Source: Companilactobacillus bobalius
GTDB lineage: Bacteria > Bacillota > Bacilli > Lactobacillales > Lactobacillaceae
NCBI RefSeq assembly: GCF_009764355.1
Contig: NZ_LNUA01000076.1
Span: forward strand, 1-64,000
Direction: 5' to 3'
Length of the DNA: 64,000 nt
Shown here: in pieces, positions 1 through 8,424 of the stretch
Layout of the letters: every line of letters starts with the position of its first letter
Position numbering within the stretch: position 1 is the first letter of the stretch
Program-made: the position numbers and the translations under genes
Notes under the pieces: generated by a model
The model's input: the letters and a program-made list of their open reading frames with translations, nothing else
Told to the model about the DNA's origin: nothing
Database searches by the model: none

Positions 1-55
1 AGGTTGCCCTCACGCAGCTCGTTTCCACTATATTGCCAAGAACATTGGTTATCTA
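1..55 (+). ncRNA. 3' end of a structured intergenic RNA/repeat, cut by window edge
   Basis: Positions 16-54 match positions 58276-58314 almost base for base. Shared blocks are AGCTCGTTTCCACTAT and, 6-7 bases later, AGAACANTGGTTATC. At the second site the sequence is the 3' arm of a long hairpin lying between the serS T-box and serS. The 5' arm here would lie before base 1. I infer a dispersed structured RNA or repeat; the family is not recognised. Confidence 0.5.
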
Positions 56-120
56 AATAAAGAACCGCTCAAGATTGCAAAAAGAATAATCATCATTTAT
101 AATATTTATGTAATCGAAAA

Positions 121-206
121 GAGACCACAGGAATATGGCTCCCGTGATCTCAATCATGACTCGAAAAATTTCGTTGGTTGGCTAACCCTAGTGGTTAGCT
201 TTTTTT
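121..206 (+). terminator. Hairpin followed by a bidirectional rho-independent terminator
   Basis: A hairpin GAGACCAC/GTGATCTC spans 121-150. It is followed by GCTAACC (181-187), CTAGT loop, GGTTAGC (193-199) and seven T. The terminator overlaps the stop codon of the minus-strand remnant at 188-309. It probably ends transcription arriving from before the window. Confidence 0.7.
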
Positions 207-309
207 ATTATCCAATAGGCCACTGCAAAAAATATGCAGGCGATACCTAGTTGAACAACGGATTCTGCGAAAGCAAACACAGCCCAACGCACCTTATCAT
301 TTCACTCAT
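188..309 (-). pseudogene. Small membrane peptide gene, frameshifted
   Basis: On the minus strand a GGAGGG ribosome binding site precedes ATG at 309, but that frame (M-S-E-M-I-R) soon stops. One base over, a frame from about base 301 to 188 reads NDKVRWAVFAFAESVVQLGI and continues through a hydrophobic stretch to a basic WIIKKANH tail. That is a one-helix membrane peptide of about 40 residues. Adding one A to the AAA run at 302-300 joins start and body as M-S-E-N-D-K-V. The function is unknown. It is either a real small pseudogene or a sequencing error at a homopolymer. Confidence 0.45.
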
Positions 310-1125
<816 letters not shown>

Positions 1126-1132
1126 TATTAGA

Positions 1133-1166
1133 ATGATATACGAGAACATCGTATATCATTTTTTTT
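1133..1166 (+). terminator. Perfect hairpin between padC and padR
   Basis: ATGATATACGA (1133-1143), loop GAACA, TCGTATATCAT (1149-1159), T run to 1166. The padR ribosome binding site (GGAGG) follows the T run directly, so padR would be made by read-through, or from its own promoter. This would keep regulator levels low. The stem also contains ATAT/GTAT repeats; I see no clear second PadR site. Confidence 0.75.
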
Positions 1167-1175
1167 GGAGGAATT

Positions 1176-1691
1176 ATGCCTAAGAGACGAATTTTGCCAT
1201 ATGTATTGCTTGGATTGATAAACAATAAAGGCAAGTTATCCGGATACCAAATCAGTCAAGAATTCAAAAATGAAGTTGGCGAATTTTGGCGTGCATCACA
1301 CAGTCAGATTTATCCCGAACTAGCTCGTATGAAAGAGGACGGTTGGTTAATTGATCAAGAAGATGGTAAATCAACTTACTATCAAATTACTGAAGTCGGC
1401 CATGGAGTTTTGCGTGCCTGGATGGAAGAACCACTGCAAGCAGATGAGGACTTGTTCTCGCTAAAAATGTACTTTGTATTGGATGAAACAGATCCGCTGA
1501 TGAAGAAACTGATTTTTGAAGAGTTAAAAATTAATCAGGATAAGTATGCTCATTTGCAAATACGACTCCAAACAGTATTTTCCAATCAGCAACAAATAAA
1601 AAATAATTATGGTCACTATTTGATTTTGACGCGTGCTATCGAACGAGAAAAAAATCATATTGAGTGGTTAAAACGAGAAAGCGACGTTTAA
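1176..1691 (+). CDS. padR: PadR-family transcriptional regulator
   Basis: A 171-residue regulator with the PadR winged helix at residues 1-80 (ILPYVLLGLI, GYQISQEF, SHSQIYPELARMKEDGWL) and a C-terminal helical dimerisation arm (about 95-165). PadR proteins repress phenolic acid decarboxylase genes and leave DNA when phenolic acids accumulate. Its position directly after padC, and the ATGT-N8-ACAT operator in the padC promoter, make padC its likely target. GGAGG lies 7 bases before the ATG. Confidence 0.92.
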   Translation: MPKRRILPYVLLGLINNKGKLSGYQISQEFKNEVGEFWRASHSQIYPELARMKEDGWLIDQEDGKSTYYQITEVGHGVLRAWMEEPLQADEDLFSLKMYFVLDETDPLMKKLIFEELKINQDKYAHLQIRLQTVFSNQQQIKNNYGHYLILTRAIEREKNHIEWLKRESDV

Positions 1692-1707
1692 TGACGTCCT
1701 TTTTTTG
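1683..1707 (+). terminator. Weak terminator overlapping the padR stop
   Basis: GACGT (1683-1687), six-base loop, ACGTC (1694-1698), then eight T. The stem is short. Confidence 0.5.
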
Positions 1708-1963
1708 TACAATTGAACTTGACTCCCGATATATTTGAACATACAAAGATGAATGAACCGGTTCGAATATAGTTATTCTTTTTTATTAATAGCCTAACTA
1801 ACTATTAATAATAGGAAGAAACACAAAAAATAAAAATAATAAGTCTCCATTAATATGTCATTTCATAGGACTTTATACATGCTTTTTGTATTGCGCCGTG
1901 CATTTTTACAGTATCCAAGTTTTTGCTATTTTATATATTAGTGGAGTTCGGGAGGAAATAATT
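1708..1963 (+). promoter_or_regulatory. Leader of the Mor-like regulator gene: inverted repeat and shared 14-mer
   Basis: No gene seen. TATTAATAG (1784-1792) and CTATTAATA (1802-1810) form a 9-bp inverted repeat. TTTATACATGCTTT (1872-1885) recurs exactly at 2405-2418 in front of EPS cluster 1. TTTACA at about 1906 with a TATTTT/TATATT about 17 bases on is a possible promoter for the gene at 1964. Confidence 0.4.
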
Positions 1964-2230
1964 TTGAAAAAGGAAAAAATTCGCTACGAGGTTTTACATC
2001 CAACATACAAGGCTCTTTATGATTTAGTTGGCGAAGATAATATGATGAAAGTTTATCATGAATTCCGAGGCACCCAAGTACAGATGCCGATGAAACTCTA
2101 TGATCGTCAAACACTTAAAAAATATTTGGGAAGCATCAGTGATAAGACCATAAGTATTAAAGATTTGTCACACATCTATGGTTTTTCCCAGAGATGGATT
2201 AGAAAGGCATTGTTTAAGGATAAAAAATGA
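1964..2230 (+). CDS. Small Mor-like HTH regulator
   Basis: An 88-residue protein resembling the C-terminal DNA-binding part of Mor transcription activator family proteins. The N-terminal half has VLHPTYKALYDLVGEDNMMK and FRGTQVQMPMKLYDRQTLKKY. The C-terminal helix-turn-helix is ISIKDLSHIYGFSQRWIRKA. TTG at 1964 is chosen because GGGAGG is 6 bases upstream and the recognisable domain begins there. It stands alone, 250 bp upstream of EPS cluster 1 in the same direction, and shares a 14-base motif with that cluster's promoter. I infer it may regulate the EPS operon; nothing proves it. Confidence 0.7.
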   Translation: MKKEKIRYEVLHPTYKALYDLVGEDNMMKVYHEFRGTQVQMPMKLYDRQTLKKYLGSISDKTISIKDLSHIYGFSQRWIRKALFKDKK

Positions 2231-2373
2231 AGCTAAGAAATTTAAACTTGGTCGTCCAAAATATATGTAAAAACAATTAATCAAAAAGTAAAAATAAAAA
2301 TCTGGTTAACCTTTACTAAACGGAAAAAAGCGTCTGGTAAACGTTGCCAAATTTTTAAATTTGTCAAGAATTA

Positions 2374-2418
2374 TTGTTTGGAACGAGCTAATGGACTATA
2401 CTTTTTTATACATGCTTT
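2374..2418 (+). promoter_or_regulatory. EPS cluster 1 promoter and shared motif
   Basis: TTGTTT (2374-2379), 17-base spacer, TATACT (2397-2402) is a good sigma-A promoter about 75 bp before the first EPS gene. TTTATACATGCTTT (2405-2418), also found upstream of the HTH gene at 1872, would cover the transcription start. It is a candidate operator. Confidence 0.5.
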
Positions 2419-2479
2419 AATTAAGCTGGGGTTTTTATGTATATAATTTACAATAACTTGTATATATTCGGAGGACGAA

Positions 2480-3256
2480 GTGGAATCAGAACAAAATATT
2501 AGTATGATGCAGATCGTAGGCATCTTACGCAAACATATAAAAGCAATTTTCGGAACAACTATTGTTGTTACTTTGGCAGCAATTTTCGTTACCTTTTTCG
2601 TTATGACACCAAAATATAGCGCCACTACACAAATTTTGGTCAATCGTAAATTATCAGATGATATGCAATCAGCGCAGTTCCAACAAGTTCAGGCTGATGT
2701 TCAGATGATTAGTACTTATAAGGATATTATTACTAGTCCTACTGTTTTAAGAGATGTTAATAAGGAAGTAAGCGCGTATCCGGGATATCCGGGTTCAATA
2801 AATGCGTTAAAGAGTTCGTTATCCATCAGTAATGCTCAGAATTCTCAAGTGTTTTCAGTAACGGCAAAATCTTCTGATGCAGGAACTGCAGCAGCAATCG
2901 CTAATATGACAGCAAAAGTTTTTAAGAAAAAAGTAGTAAAAATTATGAGTGTTAATAATGTTTCAATTGTTTCTGAAGCTACGGCAAATACAAAACCGGT
3001 AAGTCCTAGAAAGGCCTTAAATGTTATAGCTGGTGTAATTATAGGCTTAATCTTAGGAATAGCATTAGCATTTATTCGTGAGTTAACTGATAGAACAGTT
3101 TCAACTGAGACGTTCTTAACTGATGATTTAGGACTTACGAGTTTGGGAACTGTTGCTGAAATTGATCAAAAAGATATTGAAAGAACTGTTGAACATAAGA
3201 AAGTTCAATCTAAATTGAGTATCAATAAATCTTCAAGAAATCATAGAAGGGTCTAG
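2480..3256 (+). CDS. Polysaccharide co-polymerase / chain-length regulator (Wzz/CpsC type), cluster 1
   Basis: A 258-residue membrane protein with two helices, about residues 22-42 and 179-199, flanking an outside loop, and a P-rich stretch (KPVSPRKAL) before helix 2, the Wzz-domain layout. In Gram-positives this protein activates the separate BY-kinase encoded next and sets polymer length. The GTG at 2480 has GGAGG 5 bases upstream. It opens EPS cluster 1. The cluster 2 counterpart at 19455 is clearly homologous throughout, with a more divergent cytoplasmic tail after residue 215. Confidence 0.9.
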   Translation: MESEQNISMMQIVGILRKHIKAIFGTTIVVTLAAIFVTFFVMTPKYSATTQILVNRKLSDDMQSAQFQQVQADVQMISTYKDIITSPTVLRDVNKEVSAYPGYPGSINALKSSLSISNAQNSQVFSVTAKSSDAGTAAAIANMTAKVFKKKVVKIMSVNNVSIVSEATANTKPVSPRKALNVIAGVIIGLILGIALAFIRELTDRTVSTETFLTDDLGLTSLGTVAEIDQKDIERTVEHKKVQSKLSINKSSRNHRRV

Positions 3257-3264
3257 GGAATAAA

Positions 3265-4020
3265 ATGGCATTATTTAAAAAGAAAACTACAAAGCTAGAT
3301 AATTATAGTTTGAAAAATGGTGTTGGTTTGGTTACTTATGATGACCCTACCAGTACGATTTCAGAGCAATTTAATACTATCAGAACTAATATTCAATTCT
3401 CATCTGTAGATAAAAAGTTGAATTCAATTTTATTCACTTCATCTGCTCCATCTGAAGGTAAATCTACCGTAAGTAACAATGTTGCGGTAACTTGGGCTAA
3501 ACAAGGTGAGACCGTTGTTCTTGTTGATGCCGATCTTCGTCGTCCAACAATCCATAAAACCTTTAATGTAAGTAATCGTGTTGGATTGTCCAGTTACTTA
3601 TTGGGAAATGCTTCATTTGAAGATGTTATTCAACCAACTATGGTTAAAAATCTATTTGTTATTACTAGTGGACCAATACCACCTAATCCGTCCGAACTTC
3701 TTGGGAGTATGAGAACTAAGGATTTAATTAATCGTCTTGAAGATAAATTTGGATTATTAATTATGGATACGCCACCAGTTAATACAGTTACTGATGCGCA
3801 AGTCTTGGCAGCACAAATTGATGGTGTAATTATGGTTGTACCTCAAGGAATTGCTGAAAAAGCTGGCGTTGCTCATGCTAAGCAATTATTAGATACGGTT
3901 CATGCTAATATTCTAGGTGTGATTATGAATCGTGTCACAAAAGAAAAGTCACAAGGCTATTATGGTGGATACTATGGTGGTTATTATGGCGGATACTATG
4001 GAGCTGAGAAAGAGAAATGA
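3265..4020 (+). CDS. Bacterial tyrosine kinase (CpsD/EpsB type), cluster 1
   Basis: A 251-residue cytoplasmic BY-kinase working with the adjacent Wzz protein. Walker A is SAPSEGKST (residues 60-68), Walker A' is VVLVDADLRRP (84-94) and Walker B is LLIMDTP (164-170). The C-terminal tail carries four YY pairs in a YYGGYYGG repeat, the autophosphorylation cluster. Its stop overlaps the start of the PHP phosphatase gene (ATGA), indicating translational coupling of kinase and phosphatase. The paralogue at 20237 shares all motifs. Confidence 0.95.
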   Translation: MALFKKKTTKLDNYSLKNGVGLVTYDDPTSTISEQFNTIRTNIQFSSVDKKLNSILFTSSAPSEGKSTVSNNVAVTWAKQGETVVLVDADLRRPTIHKTFNVSNRVGLSSYLLGNASFEDVIQPTMVKNLFVITSGPIPPNPSELLGSMRTKDLINRLEDKFGLLIMDTPPVNTVTDAQVLAAQIDGVIMVVPQGIAEKAGVAHAKQLLDTVHANILGVIMNRVTKEKSQGYYGGYYGGYYGGYYGAEKEK

Positions 4021-4802
4021 AATTAATTGATTTGCATTGCCACATATTGCCAGGCGTTGATGATGGTTCCAAAGATATGCAGATGTCATTAGATTTGGCT
4101 AAGGCAGCTGTAGATCAAGGAATTACCAATAGTCTGGTAACTCCTCACCATATGGATGGGGAATACACTAATCACAAACAAGATGTGATTAGAAAGACTA
4201 ATGAATTTCAAGAAGCTTTAGATAATGCAGGCATACCGTTGAGTGTGTTTGCTAGTCAGGAAGTTCATCTAACAGGGGAACTAATGGATGCCATTGCTAA
4301 AGATGATGTTCTGTTCATGGATGAAACTAATCGTTATATATTGTTAGAGATGCCACACGATGGTATTCCTGAATATACAGCGGACATGATTTTTGATTTA
4401 ACTACTCGTGGTATAACGCCAGTTATTGCCCATCCAGAGCGTAATCAAGGAATCCAAGAGGATCCTGATAAATTATATGATTTCGTTAAAATGGGATGTT
4501 TAACACAATTGACAAGTAGCAGTTATCTTGGTGTGTTTGGTAAAAGGGTTCAAACACTTACTGAAGAAATCATTAAAGCCAATTTAGGATTTGTTTTTTC
4601 ATCTGATGCCCATAATTTTAAGGGGCGTAGATATTTGATGAAGGAAGCCTTTGAGAAGTTAGAAAAAGAAGAGGGACTTCGCAAGGCACAATTATTTAAT
4701 CTTAATGCAAGAAATATCATCAATGGTGATGACGTTGGTGATACTGATTTTATTGAGATATCTTCATTACCTAAGAAGAAAAAGAAATTTTGGCTATTTT
4801 AG
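4017..4802 (+). CDS. PHP-type tyrosine-protein phosphatase (CpsB/YwqE type)
   Basis: A 261-residue metal-dependent phosphatase of the PHP family that removes phosphate from the BY-kinase tyrosine tail and so cycles EPS assembly. The metal-binding motif DLHCHILPGVDDG (residues 5-17), TPHH (43-46), HPERN (about 140) and SSDAHN (about 200) are all present. The start codon overlaps the kinase stop. It is the only such phosphatase in the window. Cluster 2 has no copy between its kinase and priming transferase, so this one may serve both kinases. Confidence 0.93.
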   Translation: MKLIDLHCHILPGVDDGSKDMQMSLDLAKAAVDQGITNSLVTPHHMDGEYTNHKQDVIRKTNEFQEALDNAGIPLSVFASQEVHLTGELMDAIAKDDVLFMDETNRYILLEMPHDGIPEYTADMIFDLTTRGITPVIAHPERNQGIQEDPDKLYDFVKMGCLTQLTSSSYLGVFGKRVQTLTEEIIKANLGFVFSSDAHNFKGRRYLMKEAFEKLEKEEGLRKAQLFNLNARNIINGDDVGDTDFIEISSLPKKKKKFWLF

Positions 4803-4835
4803 TATAAAGACAGTGTTTTTAGGGGGGATTTTAAT

Positions 4836-5504
4836 ATGGAATATTTTGATGATAAAAGTGATAAGGCAACTGTTAATCTTGAATATCAGAATAGAAGGTA
4901 TATCTATCGAATGTCAAAAAGAATTTTTGACTTTGTTGCAAGCTTATTAGGATTAATAATTTTATCACCATTATTTTTGATTGTCGCAGTTATGATAAAA
5001 ATTGAAGATCCAAAAGGCCCCGTTTTTTATTCACAAATACGATTAGGAAAAAATAAAAAGTCATTTAAAATGTTTAAATTCCGTTCAATGATAGTTGATG
5101 CTGATAGTCATTTAAAGGAATTATTGAAACAAAATGAAATTGAAGGTGCTATGTTTAAGATGAAAAACGACCCTAGAGTTACAAGGGTAGGACAATTTAT
5201 CAGAAAATATAGTATTGATGAACTTCCACAATTAGTTAATGTATTGTTAGGCCAAATGAGTTTAGTGGGACCTCGTCCACCTTTACCAAGAGAAGTTGCT
5301 AAGTATACAGATCATGACATGCAAAGACTAACTGTGAAACCTGGTTGTACGGGCTTATGGCAAGTTAGTGGAAGAAACGATGTTGGATTTGATGAAATGG
5401 TTAGTTTGGATCTTAAATATATAAGTAAAAGAAGTATTTCTTTTGATTTGTACGTTATGATCAAGACTGTCGGTATTTTCTTTGTCCCTAATGGGGCATA
5501 TTAA
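4836..5504 (+). CDS. Priming sugar-phosphate transferase, cluster 1
   Basis: A polyprenyl-phosphate hexose-1-phosphate transferase that starts each EPS repeat unit on undecaprenyl phosphate. At 222 residues it is the short form: one membrane helix (about 30-54), then the catalytic domain with KMFKFRSMIVDAD, SIDELPQLVNVLLG and MSLVGPRPPLP, ending in a GLWQVSGRNDVGFDEM stretch. AGGGGGG precedes the ATG. The added sugar cannot be read from sequence. It is a different subtype from the cluster 2 enzyme at 21043, so the first sugar may differ. Confidence 0.92.
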   Translation: MEYFDDKSDKATVNLEYQNRRYIYRMSKRIFDFVASLLGLIILSPLFLIVAVMIKIEDPKGPVFYSQIRLGKNKKSFKMFKFRSMIVDADSHLKELLKQNEIEGAMFKMKNDPRVTRVGQFIRKYSIDELPQLVNVLLGQMSLVGPRPPLPREVAKYTDHDMQRLTVKPGCTGLWQVSGRNDVGFDEMVSLDLKYISKRSISFDLYVMIKTVGIFFVPNGAY

Positions 5505-5601
5505 TAAATTTATAACTATATTTTTTGTAAGGCTGAGTGTTGATTGCATAATCTCACTGGGCCTTATATTGTTAAAAGAAGTTAATTGAGGATGTTTAAC
5601 T
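5505..5601 (+). other. Intercistronic hairpin
   Basis: AAGGCTGAGTG and CACTGGGCCTT (about 5529-5566) form a hairpin with one mismatch and no T run. It may stabilise or partly separate mRNA between the regulatory/priming genes and the glycosyltransferase core. Confidence 0.3.
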
Positions 5602-6408
5602 ATGAAAGATTTTTTTATTGGTGTTGCCGGGCACAAGAAATATGATATGCCGAAAGATAATTCTTATGTTCCCATTCAAGTTGGTGCCTCGGGTAAAATG
5701 ACAATACCAAATTTTACAAGAGATGATATAGGGGATAATATTTCTAATTTGAATTCCAACTATAGTGAATTGACAGGAATATACTATATCTGGAAAAATG
5801 TTAATTCTAGGTATAAAGGATTGGTTCATTATCGCAGATATCTTAAAAGTAAAGAAAATCATTTTACTAATGGGGAAAATAAAATTTTTGATAAGATTTT
5901 AACTACTTCAGATTTGGAATCGTTGTTTAAAAGCGCTGATGTTATTTTACCTCAAAAGAGAAAATATTATATTGAAACAAATTACTCACATTATGTTCAT
6001 GCCCATCCATCTGAGGCATTGAAATGTACAAAGAATATTATTTCCGAGATGTATCCCAAATATAGAAGTTCGTATGATGAAGTAATGAATGCAAGATCTG
6101 CTCATATGTTTAATATGTTTATTATGAAATCAGAATTCTTTGATGAATATTGTGAGTGGTTATTTTCTATTCTTTTTGAATTACAAAATAGATTAGATAT
6201 ATCAGATTATTCAAAGCAAGAGGCTCGAGTTTTTGGCTATGTAAGTGAACTTTTATTGGATGTATGGTTAAAGAACAATAAGATTTCGTTTGTAGAAGTG
6301 CCAGTGTTGTATGTAGAGGGACAACAATTGTTTAAAAAGGGAATTGGATTTATTAAAAGAAAAGTTATTGGACATGGTGAAGCACATATTAAAAGTCATG
6401 TTGATTAG
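5602..6408 (+). CDS. DUF4422 glycosyltransferase-like protein, cluster 1
   Basis: A 268-residue protein of the DUF4422 family, found in capsule and EPS clusters and assumed to be a glycosyltransferase. Conserved stretches visible are NYSELTGIYYIWKN, GLVHYRRYL, ADVILPQKRKYYIETNYSHY (residues 112-131), SAHMFNMFIMK and QEARVFGYVSELLLDVWL. The cluster 2 gene at 21710 encodes a homologue in the same relative position, right after the priming transferase. The second sugar is therefore probably added by this family in both clusters (inference). Confidence 0.85.
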   Translation: MKDFFIGVAGHKKYDMPKDNSYVPIQVGASGKMTIPNFTRDDIGDNISNLNSNYSELTGIYYIWKNVNSRYKGLVHYRRYLKSKENHFTNGENKIFDKILTTSDLESLFKSADVILPQKRKYYIETNYSHYVHAHPSEALKCTKNIISEMYPKYRSSYDEVMNARSAHMFNMFIMKSEFFDEYCEWLFSILFELQNRLDISDYSKQEARVFGYVSELLLDVWLKNNKISFVEVPVLYVEGQQLFKKGIGFIKRKVIGHGEAHIKSHVD

Positions 6409-6430
6409 GTAATAATTGGAGAGAGATTTT

Positions 6431-7405
6431 ATGAATACACCATTAGTTTCAGTAGTGATTCCAGTATTTAATGTTGAAGAATATCTTAAAAAATGTTTAA
6501 AAAGTGTAGAAAATCAAACTTATGAGAATATTGAAGTAGTAATGGTTAATGATGGTTCTACAGACAGTAGTAGAAGTATTTGTAAAGAATTTGTGAATGA
6601 AGATTCTAGATTTAAACTATTTGACAAGATTAATGGTGGATTGTCCGATGCAAGAAATTTTGGAGTCAGTAAATCTAGTGGTGATTTTGTTACTTTCGTT
6701 GATTCAGATGATTTTATAGATAATGATTATGTCGAGTATCTTTATGATCTTCTATCAAAAAATAATGTAAAAATGTCTATTTGCCAACACAGGACTGTTT
6801 TTACTAATGGGAAAGTAGAACATCATTTTTACCATGGAAATGAGAAACTTTCATCTGTAAAAACATTAGAACGACTTTTATATTCTGATGAAGTGGATAC
6901 TTCTGCTTGGGCAAAATTATATAGCAAAGATTTATTTTGGAATATAGAATTTCCTGTCGGAAAATTATTTGAAGATATTTCAACCACTTATAAGTTTATT
7001 ATGGCGTCAGAGTACGTTTCTATTGGTAGCGATGAAAAATATAATTATGTATATCGCTCTAAGTCTATTGTTAATAGAAAGTTCAGCTTGAATAAGATGG
7101 ATTTGATTAGTATGACTGATCAAATGGGGAAAGACGTTAGCAAGAAATTTCCTCTGCTGGAAAGAGCTGTTTTACGTAGAAGGGTCTATGCTAAAATTAG
7201 TACACTTAACCAAATGCAAGGTGTTAAAGAACATAGGGATATAAAGAACAAACTAGTGAAACAAATTCGCTTGAATGGATTTAAAGTTCTAGGTGATTCT
7301 AAGACGCCTACAAGGGATAAAGTTGCCTTAATTTTAATATACCTTGGCTATCCCGTATACAGTTGTTTTTGGAAGTATTATCTTAAAGTAAAAAAGGGAA
7401 TATAG
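6431..7405 (+). CDS. Glycosyltransferase family 2, cluster 1 (first)
   Basis: A 324-residue GT-A enzyme. VSVVIPVFNVEEYLKKCLKS opens the domain, VVMVNDGSTDSS gives the nucleotide-binding Asp, and FVDSDDF is the metal-binding DxD. The C-terminal third is less conserved and carries basic membrane-proximal segments. ATG at 6431 is chosen because GGAGAG lies just upstream; an in-frame TTG at 6416 has none. It is paired with the similar gene that follows 1 bp later. Substrate unknown. Confidence 0.9.
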   Translation: MNTPLVSVVIPVFNVEEYLKKCLKSVENQTYENIEVVMVNDGSTDSSRSICKEFVNEDSRFKLFDKINGGLSDARNFGVSKSSGDFVTFVDSDDFIDNDYVEYLYDLLSKNNVKMSICQHRTVFTNGKVEHHFYHGNEKLSSVKTLERLLYSDEVDTSAWAKLYSKDLFWNIEFPVGKLFEDISTTYKFIMASEYVSIGSDEKYNYVYRSKSIVNRKFSLNKMDLISMTDQMGKDVSKKFPLLERAVLRRRVYAKISTLNQMQGVKEHRDIKNKLVKQIRLNGFKVLGDSKTPTRDKVALILIYLGYPVYSCFWKYYLKVKKGI

Positions 7406-7406
7406 T

Positions 7407-8423
7407 ATGGATTCTTTAAATAAAGAGGAAAAATCAAATCCAGTAGTATCAGTAATAATACCGGTATTCAATGTAGTAAGTTATTTAGAAAAGTCTGTAA
7501 AAAGTGTTTGTACTCAAACATATGATAACTTAGAAATTTTATTAATAGATGATGGTTCAACAGACGGGTCTGATAAATTATGTGATTCTCTTGCAAATCA
7601 TGATGCTCGTATTAGGGTTATTCATAAAAAAAACTCGGGAATAGCTGATACTAGAAATGTCGGATTAGAGAATGTGCATGGTGATTTTATAGTATTCATT
7701 GATTCGGATGATTGGGTGAAGTCTGAGATGATAGAACGATTGTTGAACGTCCTTTTAAATGAAAATGCTGATATTGTTGCTTGTGAAAACTACTTTGTAT
7801 ATGGCGATAGAATAGAAAAACCAGATACTTCTGGAAAATGTGTTCGTCAAGATAGTGATTCAAGTTTGAAGACATTACTGGATGACAGAAAGTTCAGAAG
7901 TAGAACTTGGGGGAGAATTTATAAAGCCTCTACTTGGAAAGGAATTTCATTTCCTTCGGGTACAACTTATGAGGACGTTTCTACGGTTTATAAAACGTAC
8001 TTAAAAGCCAAAGTTATAGTTTTATTAGATGAACCATTGTACTTTTATAATCAACGAGATAATTCCATAGTTCATTCCGATAGTTATAAGTCCTTTTTTA
8101 ATTTGTTGGATGCGAGGATTTTGAGAAAAAAGGAACTAGGTAAATTGAAACCAAAATTTTTACCTGAATTAAAAGTCTCTGTTATTGCAGCAATAATTGA
8201 CATATATAGAGAGGCTGCATTGTCAAATCAGAGATTAGACTTTGGTGAGGATGAAAAACTACAATTAATTCTGTCAAAGAATTATGGGAAGTTAGAAAAA
8301 AAACTTCTCTCTCCTAGGTATAGAGCTGAATTAAATCTATTAAAGCTTTCTAAAGGGATGTTTTACTCTATGGAAAATAAGTTGAATAGTTTAGTTATTC
8401 ATATTAAACGGATGGGGAAATGA
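7407..8423 (+). CDS. Glycosyltransferase family 2, cluster 1 (second)
   Basis: A 338-residue GT2 enzyme with VSVIIPVFNVVSYLEKSVKS, LLIDDGSTDGSDK and FIDSDDWVKSEM. It resembles the preceding gene along its length, including a shared FPxGxxxEDVSTxYK block near the middle, so the two probably arose by duplication and add successive sugars. It sits between that gene and the polymerase with 1-bp gaps, in one transcript. Donor and linkage cannot be read. Confidence 0.9.
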   Translation: MDSLNKEEKSNPVVSVIIPVFNVVSYLEKSVKSVCTQTYDNLEILLIDDGSTDGSDKLCDSLANHDARIRVIHKKNSGIADTRNVGLENVHGDFIVFIDSDDWVKSEMIERLLNVLLNENADIVACENYFVYGDRIEKPDTSGKCVRQDSDSSLKTLLDDRKFRSRTWGRIYKASTWKGISFPSGTTYEDVSTVYKTYLKAKVIVLLDEPLYFYNQRDNSIVHSDSYKSFFNLLDARILRKKELGKLKPKFLPELKVSVIAAIIDIYREAALSNQRLDFGEDEKLQLILSKNYGKLEKKLLSPRYRAELNLLKLSKGMFYSMENKLNSLVIHIKRMGK

Positions 8424-8424
8424 G

